A stretch of DNA of 35,700 nt from Bradyrhizobium rifense (GTDB lineage Bacteria > Pseudomonadota > Alphaproteobacteria > Rhizobiales > Xanthobacteraceae): assembly GCF_008123425.1 (NCBI RefSeq), contig NZ_VSSS01000101.1, forward strand, positions 1 through 35,700. The letters run 5' to 3'. The translations under genes and the position numbers were made by a program. How positions within the stretch are numbered: the first letter of the stretch is position 1; every line of letters starts with the position of its first letter. The notes under the pieces were generated by a model that had not been told where the DNA came from, searched no databases, and saw only the letters and a program-made list of their open reading frames with translations. Shown here piece after piece: positions 1 to 8,827 of the stretch.

Positions 1-1334
<1,334 letters not shown>

Positions 1335-1377
1335 TGGTTTCCGTCCCCTGTTATTGATCGACGCTCCCAGCCCCACC

Positions 1378-1405
1378 GTCATTGCTTCGCTACGCTCGCA
1401 ATGAC
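1378..1405. repeat. Short palindromic intergenic element (family D)
   Basis: GTCATTGC (1378-1385) and GCAATGAC (1398-1405) are perfect 8-base inverted arms around a 12-base GC-rich loop. The element lies in the 72-base gap between the hydratase stop and the benzoylformate decarboxylase start. It could fold in the operon mRNA. From memory, similar CATTGC-GCAATG elements are common between genes of Bradyrhizobium-like genomes; only one copy occurs here. Confidence 0.6.
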
Positions 1406-1406
1406 G

Positions 1407-2258
1407 TCACCACACCGCCGTCCCCTTCATCGTCGGCTGTCCCTCCGCGTTCGCGGTCCACAGCTCCATGCCATCGGCAGTCTCGTTGGCATTGATCGAA
1501 AACTCGCTGCCCTCGAACAGCGGCTGCAGGCCGCGATAGGTGAACTTCTTTGGCGGCTTGCCGCTGCGGAGCTTCGCCGCCATCTCGACGATGAGCGCGG
1601 CCTGCAAGGGCCCGTGGAAGATCAGGCCCGGATAGCCCTCGACCTTGGTGACGTAATCGCGGTCGTAGTGGATGCGGTGGCCGTTGAAGGTCAGCGCGGA
1701 ATAGCGAAACAGCAGCACGGGATCGGAGACATGGGTCTCCCGGTGCTGCGCCTTCGGCGGCGGAGGGGGAGCCTTAGCGGACGCCGGCGCGCTGCTGGTC
1801 ACCTCACGATAGACGATGTCCTGCCGCTCGCGGATGGCAGCGCCGCGCGGTGATGTGACGGTATGCTCGACCGAGACGAAGCACAGCGTGCCGGTCGAGC
1901 CTGATTTCACCTGCACATCGGCAATGCGCGAGGTCCGGGTCGCTTCATCGCCGACACGCAGCGGCTGCAAAAACTCGATCTCGCCGCCGGCCCACATCCG
2001 GCGCGGCAGCGGCACCGGCGGCAGGAAGCCGCCGCGGGTCGGGTGCCCGTCGGGCCCCAGCATCGACATCGGAAACGCCGGCTGCGCCAGGCACCAATGC
2101 ACCGTGAACGGCGCAGCGTCGCCCGTTTTGGGCTCGCCGACTTCCTGGAACAGTGTCGCGCGCAGGCCTTTGACGAGCTGTGCGGTGACGATGTCGGTCG
2201 CTTCTTCGCTGCGGCCGATCCATTGCCGCAGATGATCGATGTCGAGCTTCCCGGTCAT
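1407..2258 (-). CDS. FAS1/MaoC-like acyl-CoA hydratase (mesaconyl-C4-CoA hydratase type)
   Basis: A 283-residue protein resembling the two-domain hydratases annotated as mesaconyl-C4-CoA hydratase or HTD2-type dehydratase. It would add or remove water on an enoyl-CoA. The N-terminal half is the FAS1-like dehydratase region (RRMWAGGEIEFLQPL). The C-terminal half carries the hot-dog active-site segment FRYSALTFNGHRIHYDRDY near residues 190-210. A Pro/Ala-rich linker (APASAKAPPPPPKAQ) joins the halves. A longer open frame extends upstream to 2765, but that part overlaps the CoA-transferase in another frame. The ATG at 2258, 14 bases after the transferase stop, is the sensible start. Pairing with a class III CoA-transferase recalls the mct/meh pair of the 3-hydroxypropionate cycle, but the substrate here is inferred only. 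Confidence 0.8.
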   Translation of the reverse strand: MTGKLDIDHLRQWIGRSEEATDIVTAQLVKGLRATLFQEVGEPKTGDAAPFTVHWCLAQPAFPMSMLGPDGHPTRGGFLPPVPLPRRMWAGGEIEFLQPLRVGDEATRTSRIADVQVKSGSTGTLCFVSVEHTVTSPRGAAIRERQDIVYREVTSSAPASAKAPPPPPKAQHRETHVSDPVLLFRYSALTFNGHRIHYDRDYVTKVEGYPGLIFHGPLQAALIVEMAAKLRSGKPPKKFTYRGLQPLFEGSEFSINANETADGMELWTANAEGQPTMKGTAVW

Positions 2259-2272
2259 GACGCCTCGCTCTG

Positions 2273-3373
2273 TTACTTCTTGGATGGACGTTCGCCAATC
2301 GCTGGCACCGCGCCGTACGCGCGGGTCTCGCCGATGATGATCGGCGCCGGCGCGGGATAGCTGACGCGGCCGTTCGGCGTATCCACTTCGATGCGGCGCA
2401 GATGCGGATGGCTGGCGAGGTCGGCCATGGTGTTGACCTCGGCAAAGGCGATGTCGGCATCCGACAGCCGCTTCAACAGTTCGTCGCGCGTCATCCTGCC
2501 GAAGATATTCGCGACCGTCGTGTCGGTGAAGTCGCGGTTGCGCACGCGCTCCACCATGTTGGCGACGCGGGGATCGGAGGGCAGGTTGGGTTGGTCCAGC
2601 ACCTCGGTGCAGAGCGTCTTCCATTCGCGTTCGCTCTGGATCGAGATCAGAATGTCCTTGCCGTCTTGCGAGGTGAACACGCCATAGGGCGCGATCGAGG
2701 GATGGCGCAGCCCCATCCGCTTCGGCGGATTGCCGGCCTCCGCATTGAGCAGCGGCACGGTGCACCAGTCCGCCATCACGTCGAACATGGAGATGCGGAT
2801 GTCGGCACCCTTGCCGGTGCGCCCGCGCGCGATCAGTGCTTCCAGAATCGCCGCATGCGCGGTCGCGCCGGTCGCGACGTCGACGATGGACATGCCGACG
2901 CGCGAGGCGCCGTCGGGATTGCCGGTGATTGAGGCAAGCCCGCTCTCGGCCTGGATCAGGAGATCATAGGCCTTGCGGTGTGCGTAGGGGCCTTCGTCGC
3001 CATAGCCGGTGATCGTGCAGGAGATCAGTTTTGGATAGTCCTTCAGTAATCGCTCGCGCGAAAAGCCGAGCTTGTCCATCGAGCCCGGCTTGAGGTTCTG
3101 CACCAGCACGTCGGCGCCAGCGATCAGCGTCTCCAGCTCGGCGCGTCCCTCCTTGGTGGCGAGATCGACCACCGCCGATTGCTTGCCGCGGTTGAGCCAC
3201 ACAAAGTAGCTGCTCTGGCCCTTGGCCGCCGCGTCATAGCCGCGGGCAAAATCGCCTTCGGGCCGCTCGATCTTGATCACCTCGGCTCCGGCGTCCGCCA
3301 GGCGCGACGAGCAGAACGGTGCGGCCACTGCCTGCTCGACCGCAATTACCCTGATCCCGTCCAATGCTCCCAT
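2273..3373 (-). CDS. CaiB/BaiF family class III CoA-transferase
   Basis: A 366-residue cytoplasmic enzyme that moves CoA between carboxylic acids through an aspartyl-CoA thioester. The family fold is recognisable from the N-terminal GIRVIAVEQAVAAPFCSSRL, DAGAEVIKIERPEGD and the segment AYDLLIQAESG, in which Asp137 is the likely catalytic residue. Length is normal for family members of 350-420 residues. The gene sits 9 bases after the acyl-CoA dehydrogenase stop and 14 bases before the hydratase start, so the three are almost certainly cotranscribed. The pairing with a mesaconyl-C4-CoA hydratase-like gene makes a dicarboxylic or branched acid (mesaconate, citramalate or similar) a reasonable substrate guess. 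Formyl-CoA, carnitine or succinyl-CoA:acid transferase activity cannot be excluded. Confidence 0.88.
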   Translation of the reverse strand: MGALDGIRVIAVEQAVAAPFCSSRLADAGAEVIKIERPEGDFARGYDAAAKGQSSYFVWLNRGKQSAVVDLATKEGRAELETLIAGADVLVQNLKPGSMDKLGFSRERLLKDYPKLISCTITGYGDEGPYAHRKAYDLLIQAESGLASITGNPDGASRVGMSIVDVATGATAHAAILEALIARGRTGKGADIRISMFDVMADWCTVPLLNAEAGNPPKRMGLRHPSIAPYGVFTSQDGKDILISIQSEREWKTLCTEVLDQPNLPSDPRVANMVERVRNRDFTDTTVANIFGRMTRDELLKRLSDADIAFAEVNTMADLASHPHLRRIEVDTPNGRVSYPAPAPIIIGETRAYGAVPAIGERPSKK

Positions 3374-3382
3374 GGCGCAACC

Positions 3383-4552
3383 TCAGTACGAGCGGGGCAT
3401 GCCGAGCACATGCTCGGCGATGAAGGACAGCACCAGGTTGGTCGAGATCGGCGCCACCTGATAGAGCCGCGTCTCGCGGAATTTGCGCTCGACGTCATAT
3501 TCCTCGGCGAAGCCGAAGCCGCCATGAGTCTGGACGCAGGCGTTCGCCGCTTCCCAGGACGCATCCGCCGCCAGCATTTTTGCCATGTTGGCTTCGGCGC
3601 CGCAGTCGAGCCCCGCCTCGTATTTGCGCGTGGCTTCCTTCACCATCAGCTCGGCCGCGCGCATCGAGGCATAGGCCTTCGCGATCGGGAACTGAATGCC
3701 CTGGTTCTGGCCGATCGGCCGGCCGAACACAGCGCGCTCCTTGGCGTAGTTGGTGGCCTTGGCAATGAACCACTTTGCATCGCCGACGCATTCGGCCGCG
3801 ATCAGAATGCGCTCGGCGTTCATGCCCGAGAGGATGTAGCGAAAGCCCTTGCCTTCCTCGCCGATCAGATTCTCCGCCGGCACCTTCATGTCGGTAAAGA
3901 ACACTTCGGTGGTGGCGTGGTTCATCATGGTGCGGATCGGGCGGATCTCGAGACCGTTGTTCTTGGCCTCGCGCATGTCGACGATGAACACGGAGAGGCC
4001 ATCAGTGCGCTTCTTGGCCTGCTCCTTCGGCGTGGTGCGCGCCAGCAGCACCATCAGGTCGGAATGCTCGGCGCGGCTGGTCCAGATCTTCTGGCCGTTG
4101 ACGATGTAGCTGTCGTTGCCTTCCTTGCGCGCAAAGGTTTTCAGCGAGGAGGTGTCGGTGCCGCTGGTCGGCTCGGTGACGCCGAAGGCCTGCAGGCGCA
4201 ACGCGCCGCTGGCGATCTTCGGCAGGTACTTTGCCTTCTGCTCGTCATTGCCGTGCCGCAGCACGGTGCCCATCGTGTACATCTGGGCGTGGCAGCCGCC
4301 GCCATTGCAGCCGGCGCGCTGGATCTCTTCGAGGATCGCAGCCGCCGCCGAAAGCTTCAGGCCCGCGCCGCCATATTCCTCGGGGATCAGCACCGAGAGA
4401 TAGCCGGCCTGCGTCAGCGCGTCGACGAAGGCTTTTGGATAGGCCATCTCGCGATCGAGCTTGCGCCAGTATTCGCCGGGAAACTGCGCGCAGAGCTTTG
4501 CGACGGCTTCGCGGATGTCGGCGTAATCTTCGCTGTGGTGGTCTTCACTCAT
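3383..4552 (-). CDS. Acyl-CoA dehydrogenase family flavoprotein
   Basis: A 389-residue FAD-dependent dehydrogenase that forms a 2,3-double bond in an acyl-CoA and would pass electrons to ETF. Visible signatures are AFGVTEPTSGTDTSS (about 122-136), WTSRAEHSD, the C-terminal helix segment ERAVFGRPIGQNQ and QTHGGFGFAEEYDVER (341-356). The position that carries the catalytic Glu in medium-chain enzymes is Val here (YQVAPISTN, residue 366). Glu247 in GMNAERIL matches the alternative catalytic position of isovaleryl-CoA and long-chain dehydrogenases. First gene of the minus-strand operon, preceded by GGGAAA, and divergent from the LysR gene across a 125-base region with a palindrome. Substrate unknown, probably branched or dicarboxylic acyl-CoA. 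Confidence 0.9.
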   Translation of the reverse strand: MSEDHHSEDYADIREAVAKLCAQFPGEYWRKLDREMAYPKAFVDALTQAGYLSVLIPEEYGGAGLKLSAAAAILEEIQRAGCNGGGCHAQMYTMGTVLRHGNDEQKAKYLPKIASGALRLQAFGVTEPTSGTDTSSLKTFARKEGNDSYIVNGQKIWTSRAEHSDLMVLLARTTPKEQAKKRTDGLSVFIVDMREAKNNGLEIRPIRTMMNHATTEVFFTDMKVPAENLIGEEGKGFRYILSGMNAERILIAAECVGDAKWFIAKATNYAKERAVFGRPIGQNQGIQFPIAKAYASMRAAELMVKEATRKYEAGLDCGAEANMAKMLAADASWEAANACVQTHGGFGFAEEYDVERKFRETRLYQVAPISTNLVLSFIAEHVLGMPRSY

Positions 4553-4600
4553 GGCGTTTCCCGTTCGTAGCGGCAGTTAAGATAACGCCGGCCAATCCCC

Positions 4601-4622
4601 TGGCGTTGTGAAAACAACGCCA
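4601..4622. promoter_or_regulatory. Perfect 9-base inverted repeat, likely operator between the divergent LysR and acyl-CoA dehydrogenase genes
   Basis: TGGCGTTGT (4601-4609) and ACAACGCCA (4614-4622) are exact inverted arms around GAAA. The site lies 49 bases before the acyl-CoA dehydrogenase start and 55 bases before the LysR start, the usual position for a LysR-type binding site in a divergent promoter. It is not a strict T-N11-A box, so binding by this regulator is inference. A GAAA-capped transcript hairpin is the alternative. Confidence 0.55.
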
Positions 4623-4677
4623 ACCCCCTATGCTCATTTGTTATAGCGTATGGAGTAGCCTTCCAGGATTGGCAAGC

Positions 4678-5598
4678 ATGGATTTCCGGCAGCTCAGGAC
4701 CTTCAGTTGTGTGGCGGAGCTCGGGAGTCTCTCCAAAGCGTCCGACACGTTGCGCGTGGCGCAGCCGGCGCTGAGCCGGCAGATCAAGCTCCTGGAGCAT
4801 GAACTGCGCGTCGAATTGTTCACGCGCAACGGCCGCGGCATGGTGCTGACCGAGGCAGGTCGGCTGCTGCTGGCGCGCACCTCCGGCATCGTACGGCAGA
4901 TCGACCAGATTCGCGACGACATCCAGTCCGCCAAGGGGCCGCCGTCCGGCCAGGTCGTGCTCGGCCTGGTTCCGACCGTAAGCTGCGTGCTGTCGGCGCG
5001 CTTCGCGCGGCGCTGCGTCGAAAAATATCCCGGCATCTCGCTGCGCATCGTCGAAAGCTACAGCGGCCACATCGTCGAATGACTGCATCGCGGCGAGATG
5101 GATCTCGCCATCCTCTACGGCCGCTCGGCCGATCTGCATCTCAATGTGCAGAGTCTCGGCCGCGACAACATCGTCGCGGTCGGCCCGCGCGGCTGCGGTC
5201 TCGCGCGCAAGAAGAACGTCGATATCGGCTGGCTGCTGCGGCAGCGGCTGGTGCTGCCCAGTCATTCGCACGGCCTCCGTGCGCTGATCGAGCACGCGGC
5301 CGCGCAGCGCAGGATCAAGCTCAACGTCCAGCTGGAAGCGGATTCGTTTCGCGTGCTGACGAGCCTGGTCGAGGAAGGCCTCGGCTTCGCGCTGCTGCCG
5401 CCATCCTCGGTCCACGCCGAGGTCGCGGACGGAAGGCTGGAAACCGCTGCCGTCTCCAAGCCGATGTCGCGCGAGCTCATTTTCGCCTCTCCGATCGACC
5501 GCCCGGCCTCGACGGCCTCGCTGGCCGTCACCGCACTGTTGCGCGACGAGGTCGCCGCCTGCCGCAAGGAAGGCGTGTGGGACATCAAATTGAATTAG
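4678..5598 (+). pseudogene. LysR-type transcriptional regulator interrupted by an in-frame TGA
   Basis: The frame from ATG 4678 encodes a typical LysR protein of about 306 codons. The N-terminal winged helix reads MDFRQLRTFSCVAELGSLSK, with the recognition-helix region RVAQPALSRQIKLLEHEL, and an effector-binding domain follows. Codon 135 (5080-5082) is TGA. The reading frame continues unchanged on the other side (HIVE, stop, LHRGEMDLAI), and relatives usually have Trp at this point, so a single TGG-to-TGA change explains the break. The first part alone (134 residues) would give the DNA-binding domain without most of the sensor domain; the second part could start at ATG 5098. The gene is divergent from the acyl-CoA dehydrogenase operon and probably regulated it. 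Sequencing error is the main alternative to real inactivation. Confidence 0.85.
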
Positions 5599-5686
5599 AT
5601 GCGTGTCGTAGACCAGTCAGGCGCCATCTTGCCTTCGCATCTGGCGCGACCTGTCATGCCGAAATTTTATAGCTGGGCTGTCCGCT

Positions 5687-5790
5687 CCTCATCCTGAGGA
5701 GCGCGTCTTCGCGCGTCTCGAAGGATGAAGGCCCGGCTCTCGGCCTCGCCCTTCGAGACGCCTGCTTCGCAGGCTCCTCAGGGTGAGGGG
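5687..5790. repeat. Dispersed inverted-repeat element, family A copy 1
   Basis: Two hairpin units in opposite orientation. The first starts CCTCATCCTGAGGAGCGCG and closes with CGCGCGTCTCGAAGGATGA. The second starts CCCTTCGAGACGCCTGC and closes with GCAGGCTCCTCAGGGTGAG. The outer CCTCATCCTGAGG and CTTCGAGACG motifs recur at 18692 and 25487. It lies between the LysR stop and the converging end of the first P450 gene, so it may act as a bidirectional transcription barrier. Confidence 0.75.
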
Positions 5791-5824
5791 ATAGAGTTGA
5801 GCGTGCCGCGACGGCGGCCAGCCG

Positions 5825-7099
5825 TTACCCCGGTATCCGCACCGGCAGTGCCTCATATCCCTTGATAAAGCTCGAATAGATCCGCTTCGGCTCACCGACC
5901 ACCTCGATGCGGTCGAACCGTTTCAGCATCTCTTCCCAGACGATCTTGAGCTGGAGCTCGGCAAGCCGCATGCCGACGCAGCGGTGGATGCCGAAGCCGA
6001 AGGAGAGATGCGTGCGCGGCCGGGCGCGATCGATGATGAACTCCTCGGGACGCTCGATCATCTCCTCGTCGCGGTTGCCGGAGACGTACCACATCACGAC
6101 GCGGTCGCCCTTCTTGATGTGCTTGCCGTTGATCTCGGTGTCGGCAAGCGCGGTGCGGCGCATATGCGCCAGCGGCGTCTGCCAGCGGATCACCTCGGGC
6201 ACCATGGTATCGATCAGGGCCGGGTTGGCGCGGAGCTTGTCGTACTGCTCGGGGTTCTCGTTCAGCGCCAGCACCGAACCGGTCATGGTGTTGCGCGTGG
6301 TGTCGTTGCCGCCGACGATGAGCAGGATGATGTTGCCCATGAGGTTGTCGGGGTCCATGAAGCGCGTGGCGTCGCTGTGCGCCATCAGGGACAAGAGATC
6401 GTTGCGCGGCGCCGAGTTGACGCGCTCGTTCCACAGCTTCGACATGTAGGCGTAGCACTCGTCCATCTCGCGGCGGCGCTCTTCGGCGGATTCGACGATG
6501 CCGCTCTTGGGCAGCGCGGTCGCGACGTCCGACCAGCGCGTCAGCTTGCGCCGCTCCTCCCAGGGGAAGTCGAACAGGGTCGCCAGCATCTGCGTCGTCA
6601 GCTCGATCGAGACGCGTTCGACGAAGTTGAAGGTCTCGTTGCGCGGCAGATTGTCGAGCACGGTCTGCGAGCGCTGGCGGATCAGCTTTGCGAGCTCGTC
6701 CAGATGGGTCGGCGTGAACATCGGCGACACCGTCTTGCGCTGCGACGAGTGCTTGGGCTGGTCCATCGCGATGAAGCTCGGCCAGTCATAGCCCTCGGGC
6801 ACGTCACGGATCCCGATGCCGCCGAGCGTCGAGTCCGAGGAGAACAGGCCGTGATTGGTGTCGACATGCATGATGTCGTTGTATTTCACCACCGACCAGT
6901 ACGGCTCGATCGGCGCGTTGGTGCAGTAGTGCACCGGCTCTTCCTTGCGCAGCCGCTCGAACCACGGCCACAGCGTGTCGTCCTGGAACAGCCTGGGCGC
7001 GCCCGGATGAAAATTCTTCAGCGGGGTCGCGTAGGCTTCCTCGCGCGCGCGCCGCATGCGTTCGGCCTTGTCGGCCTTGACCGGGGTCTGAATGTTCAT
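5825..7099 (-). CDS. Cytochrome P450, CYP153-like (copy 1)
   Basis: A 424-residue soluble class I P450 without a membrane anchor. The I-helix oxygen-activation motif GGNDTT is at 263-268, the K-helix ExxR is EVIR at 302-305, and the haem-binding loop FGFGIHRCVG has Cys374 as the thiolate ligand. The overall text (VHYCTNAPIEPYWSVVKYNDIM, LTRWSDVAT, HMRRTALAD, MWYVSGNRDEE) is that of CYP153-type terminal alkane/fatty-acid hydroxylases. The ATG at 7099 has GGAG nine bases upstream; the open frame extends further but has no such signal. It lies 93 bases downstream of a close paralogue in the same direction. No ferredoxin or ferredoxin reductase gene is visible, so redox partners must come from elsewhere. 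The substrate is inferred from family resemblance only. Confidence 0.9.
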   Translation of the reverse strand: MNIQTPVKADKAERMRRAREEAYATPLKNFHPGAPRLFQDDTLWPWFERLRKEEPVHYCTNAPIEPYWSVVKYNDIMHVDTNHGLFSSDSTLGGIGIRDVPEGYDWPSFIAMDQPKHSSQRKTVSPMFTPTHLDELAKLIRQRSQTVLDNLPRNETFNFVERVSIELTTQMLATLFDFPWEERRKLTRWSDVATALPKSGIVESAEERRREMDECYAYMSKLWNERVNSAPRNDLLSLMAHSDATRFMDPDNLMGNIILLIVGGNDTTRNTMTGSVLALNENPEQYDKLRANPALIDTMVPEVIRWQTPLAHMRRTALADTEINGKHIKKGDRVVMWYVSGNRDEEMIERPEEFIIDRARPRTHLSFGFGIHRCVGMRLAELQLKIVWEEMLKRFDRIEVVGEPKRIYSSFIKGYEALPVRIPG

Positions 7100-7122
7100 G
7101 GGCAGTCGCTCCCTGTGTTCGT

Positions 7123-7147
7123 TCACCCCGCAGCGCCAGCGGGGTGA
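7123..7147. repeat. Hairpin between the two P450 genes
   Basis: TCACCCCGC (7123-7131) and GCGGGGTGA (7139-7147) form a perfect 9-base stem with a 7-base loop, just upstream of the ribosome binding site of P450 copy 1. No T-run follows on the minus strand, so a simple intrinsic terminator is unlikely. An mRNA processing or stability element, or a dispersed repeat, fits better. Confidence 0.5.
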
Positions 7148-7192
7148 GGGCCTCGTCGCAAGTGCCAATGTTATACACTATAATTCTTCGGT

Positions 7193-8458
7193 TCACGCCG
7201 TAATCTTGACCGGCAACGTTTCCAAACCCTTCACAAAACTCGAATACACCCGCTTCGGCTCGCCGACCACGTCGATATGGTCGAACCGCTTCAGGATCTC
7301 TTCCCAGATAATCTTGAGCTGGAGTTCGGCAAGCCGCAATCCGACACAACGGTGGATGCCGAAGCCGAACGAGAGATGCGTGCGGGGGCGGGCGCGGTCG
7401 ATGATGAAGTCGTAGGGCTTCTCGATCGCCTCCTCGTCGCGGTTACCCGAGACGTACCACATCACGACCTTGTCACCTTTCTTGATCTGCTTGCCGCGGA
7501 ACTCGAAATCGGCAAGCGCGGTGCGGCGCATATGCGCCAGCGGCGTCTGCCAGCGGATCACCTCGGGCACGAAGCTGTCGAGCAGCGCGGCGTTTTCGCG
7601 CAGTTTGCGGTATTGGTCCGGGTGCTGGCTCAGCGCGAGAAGCGAGCCCGACATGGTGTTGCGGGTGGTGTCGTTGCCGCCGACGATCAAAAGGATGAGA
7701 TTGCCGAGGAAGTTCCGCGCATCCATGTCGCGCGTCGCGGCACCATGCGCCATCATCGACAGCAGATCGCTCTTCGGCGGCTGCTCGATGCGCTCCTTCC
7801 AGAGCCGCGCGAAATAGCCGGCGCACTCCGTGAGCTCAGCCTGGCGTTCGTCTTCGGTGGCGACCAGGCCGTCGGGGCCGGGAATGGTGGTGGCGACATC
7901 CGACCAGCGCGTCAGCTTGCGGCGATCATCCCAGGGGAAGTCGAACAGTACCGCGAGCATCTGGGTGGTGAGCTCGATCGAGACCTGGTCGACCCAGTCG
8001 AACACCTCACCGCGCGGCAGATTGTCCAGGCACTCGGCCGAGCGCTTGCGGATGTTGAGTGCGAGATTGTCCAGATGCGTCGGCGTGAACATCGGCGCCA
8101 CGGTCTTGCGCTGCGCCGCATGACGCGGCGGGTCCATCGAGATGAAGCTCTCGCGGCGCAGGTCGGGGTCGATGTCGCGGATGGTGATGCCGCCGAGCGC
8201 AGAGGCCGAGGAGAACACCGCATGGTTGGTCTCGATCTCCATGATGTCGTTATAGCGCGTCACCGACCAGTACGGCCCGAACATCGAGTCTTTTGTGTAG
8301 TGCACGGGATCTTCGCGGCGCAGCCGGTCGAAATAGGGCCAGAACGTATCGGTCCTGAACAATTCGGGATCGCCGGGGTCGTATTGCTCCAGCGGAAGTG
8401 ACGACGCGCGCTCGCGCAATGCGTCGAGTTTCGCTGCGCTCTCGATGGTCCCGTGCAT
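7193..8458 (-). CDS. Cytochrome P450, CYP153-like (copy 2)
   Basis: A 421-residue paralogue of the adjacent P450. GGNDTT lies at 260-265, EVIR at 299-302 and the haem loop FGFGIHRCVG has Cys371. Long blocks are the same in both proteins (for example RWQTPLAHMRRTALAD and DRARPRTHLSFGFGIHRCVG), which points to tandem duplication. The N-terminal 35 residues and the 195-225 region differ most, which could mean different substrates or only drift. I place the start at ATG 8458 because AGGGAG lies just upstream; an in-frame ATG at 8476 has no such signal. The two genes probably share a promoter upstream of 8458, where an 18-base palindrome is found. Electron-transfer partners are not encoded nearby. 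Confidence 0.9.
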   Translation of the reverse strand: MHGTIESAAKLDALRERASSLPLEQYDPGDPELFRTDTFWPYFDRLRREDPVHYTKDSMFGPYWSVTRYNDIMEIETNHAVFSSASALGGITIRDIDPDLRRESFISMDPPRHAAQRKTVAPMFTPTHLDNLALNIRKRSAECLDNLPRGEVFDWVDQVSIELTTQMLAVLFDFPWDDRRKLTRWSDVATTIPGPDGLVATEDERQAELTECAGYFARLWKERIEQPPKSDLLSMMAHGAATRDMDARNFLGNLILLIVGGNDTTRNTMSGSLLALSQHPDQYRKLRENAALLDSFVPEVIRWQTPLAHMRRTALADFEFRGKQIKKGDKVVMWYVSGNRDEEAIEKPYDFIIDRARPRTHLSFGFGIHRCVGLRLAELQLKIIWEEILKRFDHIDVVGEPKRVYSSFVKGLETLPVKITA

Positions 8459-8515
8459 GACCGCTCTCCCTGACATGAACCGCGCGATTTTCTTGAATTC
8501 TGCGCTGCGGTATTT

Positions 8516-8533
8516 GGGGTGTAATTACAGCCC
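8516..8533. promoter_or_regulatory. Palindrome upstream of the P450 pair, candidate operator
   Basis: GGGGTGTAATTACAGCCC is symmetrical at every base pair except one (8519/8530), with a perfect TGTAATTACA core. It lies about 58 bases before the start codon of P450 copy 2, within the likely promoter. The size and symmetry suit a dimeric repressor. No regulator gene is adjacent, so its partner is unknown. Confidence 0.5.
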
Positions 8534-8583
8534 GTTGTCTGCGTCGGAGCAAGGGAGAGTTTTGCCACATCCAACCTTCGAGC

Positions 8584-8669
8584 GTAGCCCGGATGGAGCG
8601 TAAGCGTAATCCGGGATTTGGGCCGCCATAGATCCTGTCCCGGATTGCGCTTCGCTCCATCCGGGCTAC
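8584..8669. repeat. Dispersed inverted-repeat element, family B copy 1
   Basis: Outer arms GTAGCCCGGATGGAGCG and CGCTCCATCCGGGCTAC are perfect 17-base inverted repeats. Inner AATCCGGG/CCCGGATT segments extend the pairing to about 31 bases with an indel. The same arms occur at 22172-22254. It lies between the divergent P450 and DUF898 genes, so it is unlikely to be a terminator. Confidence 0.8.
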
Positions 8670-8827
8670 CGGACATTCGCCAACGTGATCTTCCGCACGC
8701 CTCAGCCAGCGGAATCGTGCGTAAAATCGCTCGAAACCGAGGTAAATCGAACCCGCCCATCTTGGGGATCGACCAATCTCTGATCTATAGTTTGAGCGGA
8801 TCAGATCCGCATCCCGAGGTTGCTGCC

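Noticed and set aside
1407..2765. Extension of the hydratase frame to 452 codons, suggesting a fusion
   Set aside because: The N-terminal 169 codons lie over the CoA-transferase in another frame and are Arg-rich nonsense; the ATG at 2258 starts the family match.
3179..4570. Open frame of 463 codons antisense to the acyl-CoA dehydrogenase
   Set aside because: Opposite strand has a complete, motif-bearing dehydrogenase; this frame has no recognisable domain or ribosome binding site.
5080..5082. TGA in the LysR gene read as selenocysteine
   Set aside because: LysR proteins are not selenoproteins, and no bacterial SECIS-like hairpin was recognised directly after the codon; nonsense mutation or sequencing error is simpler.
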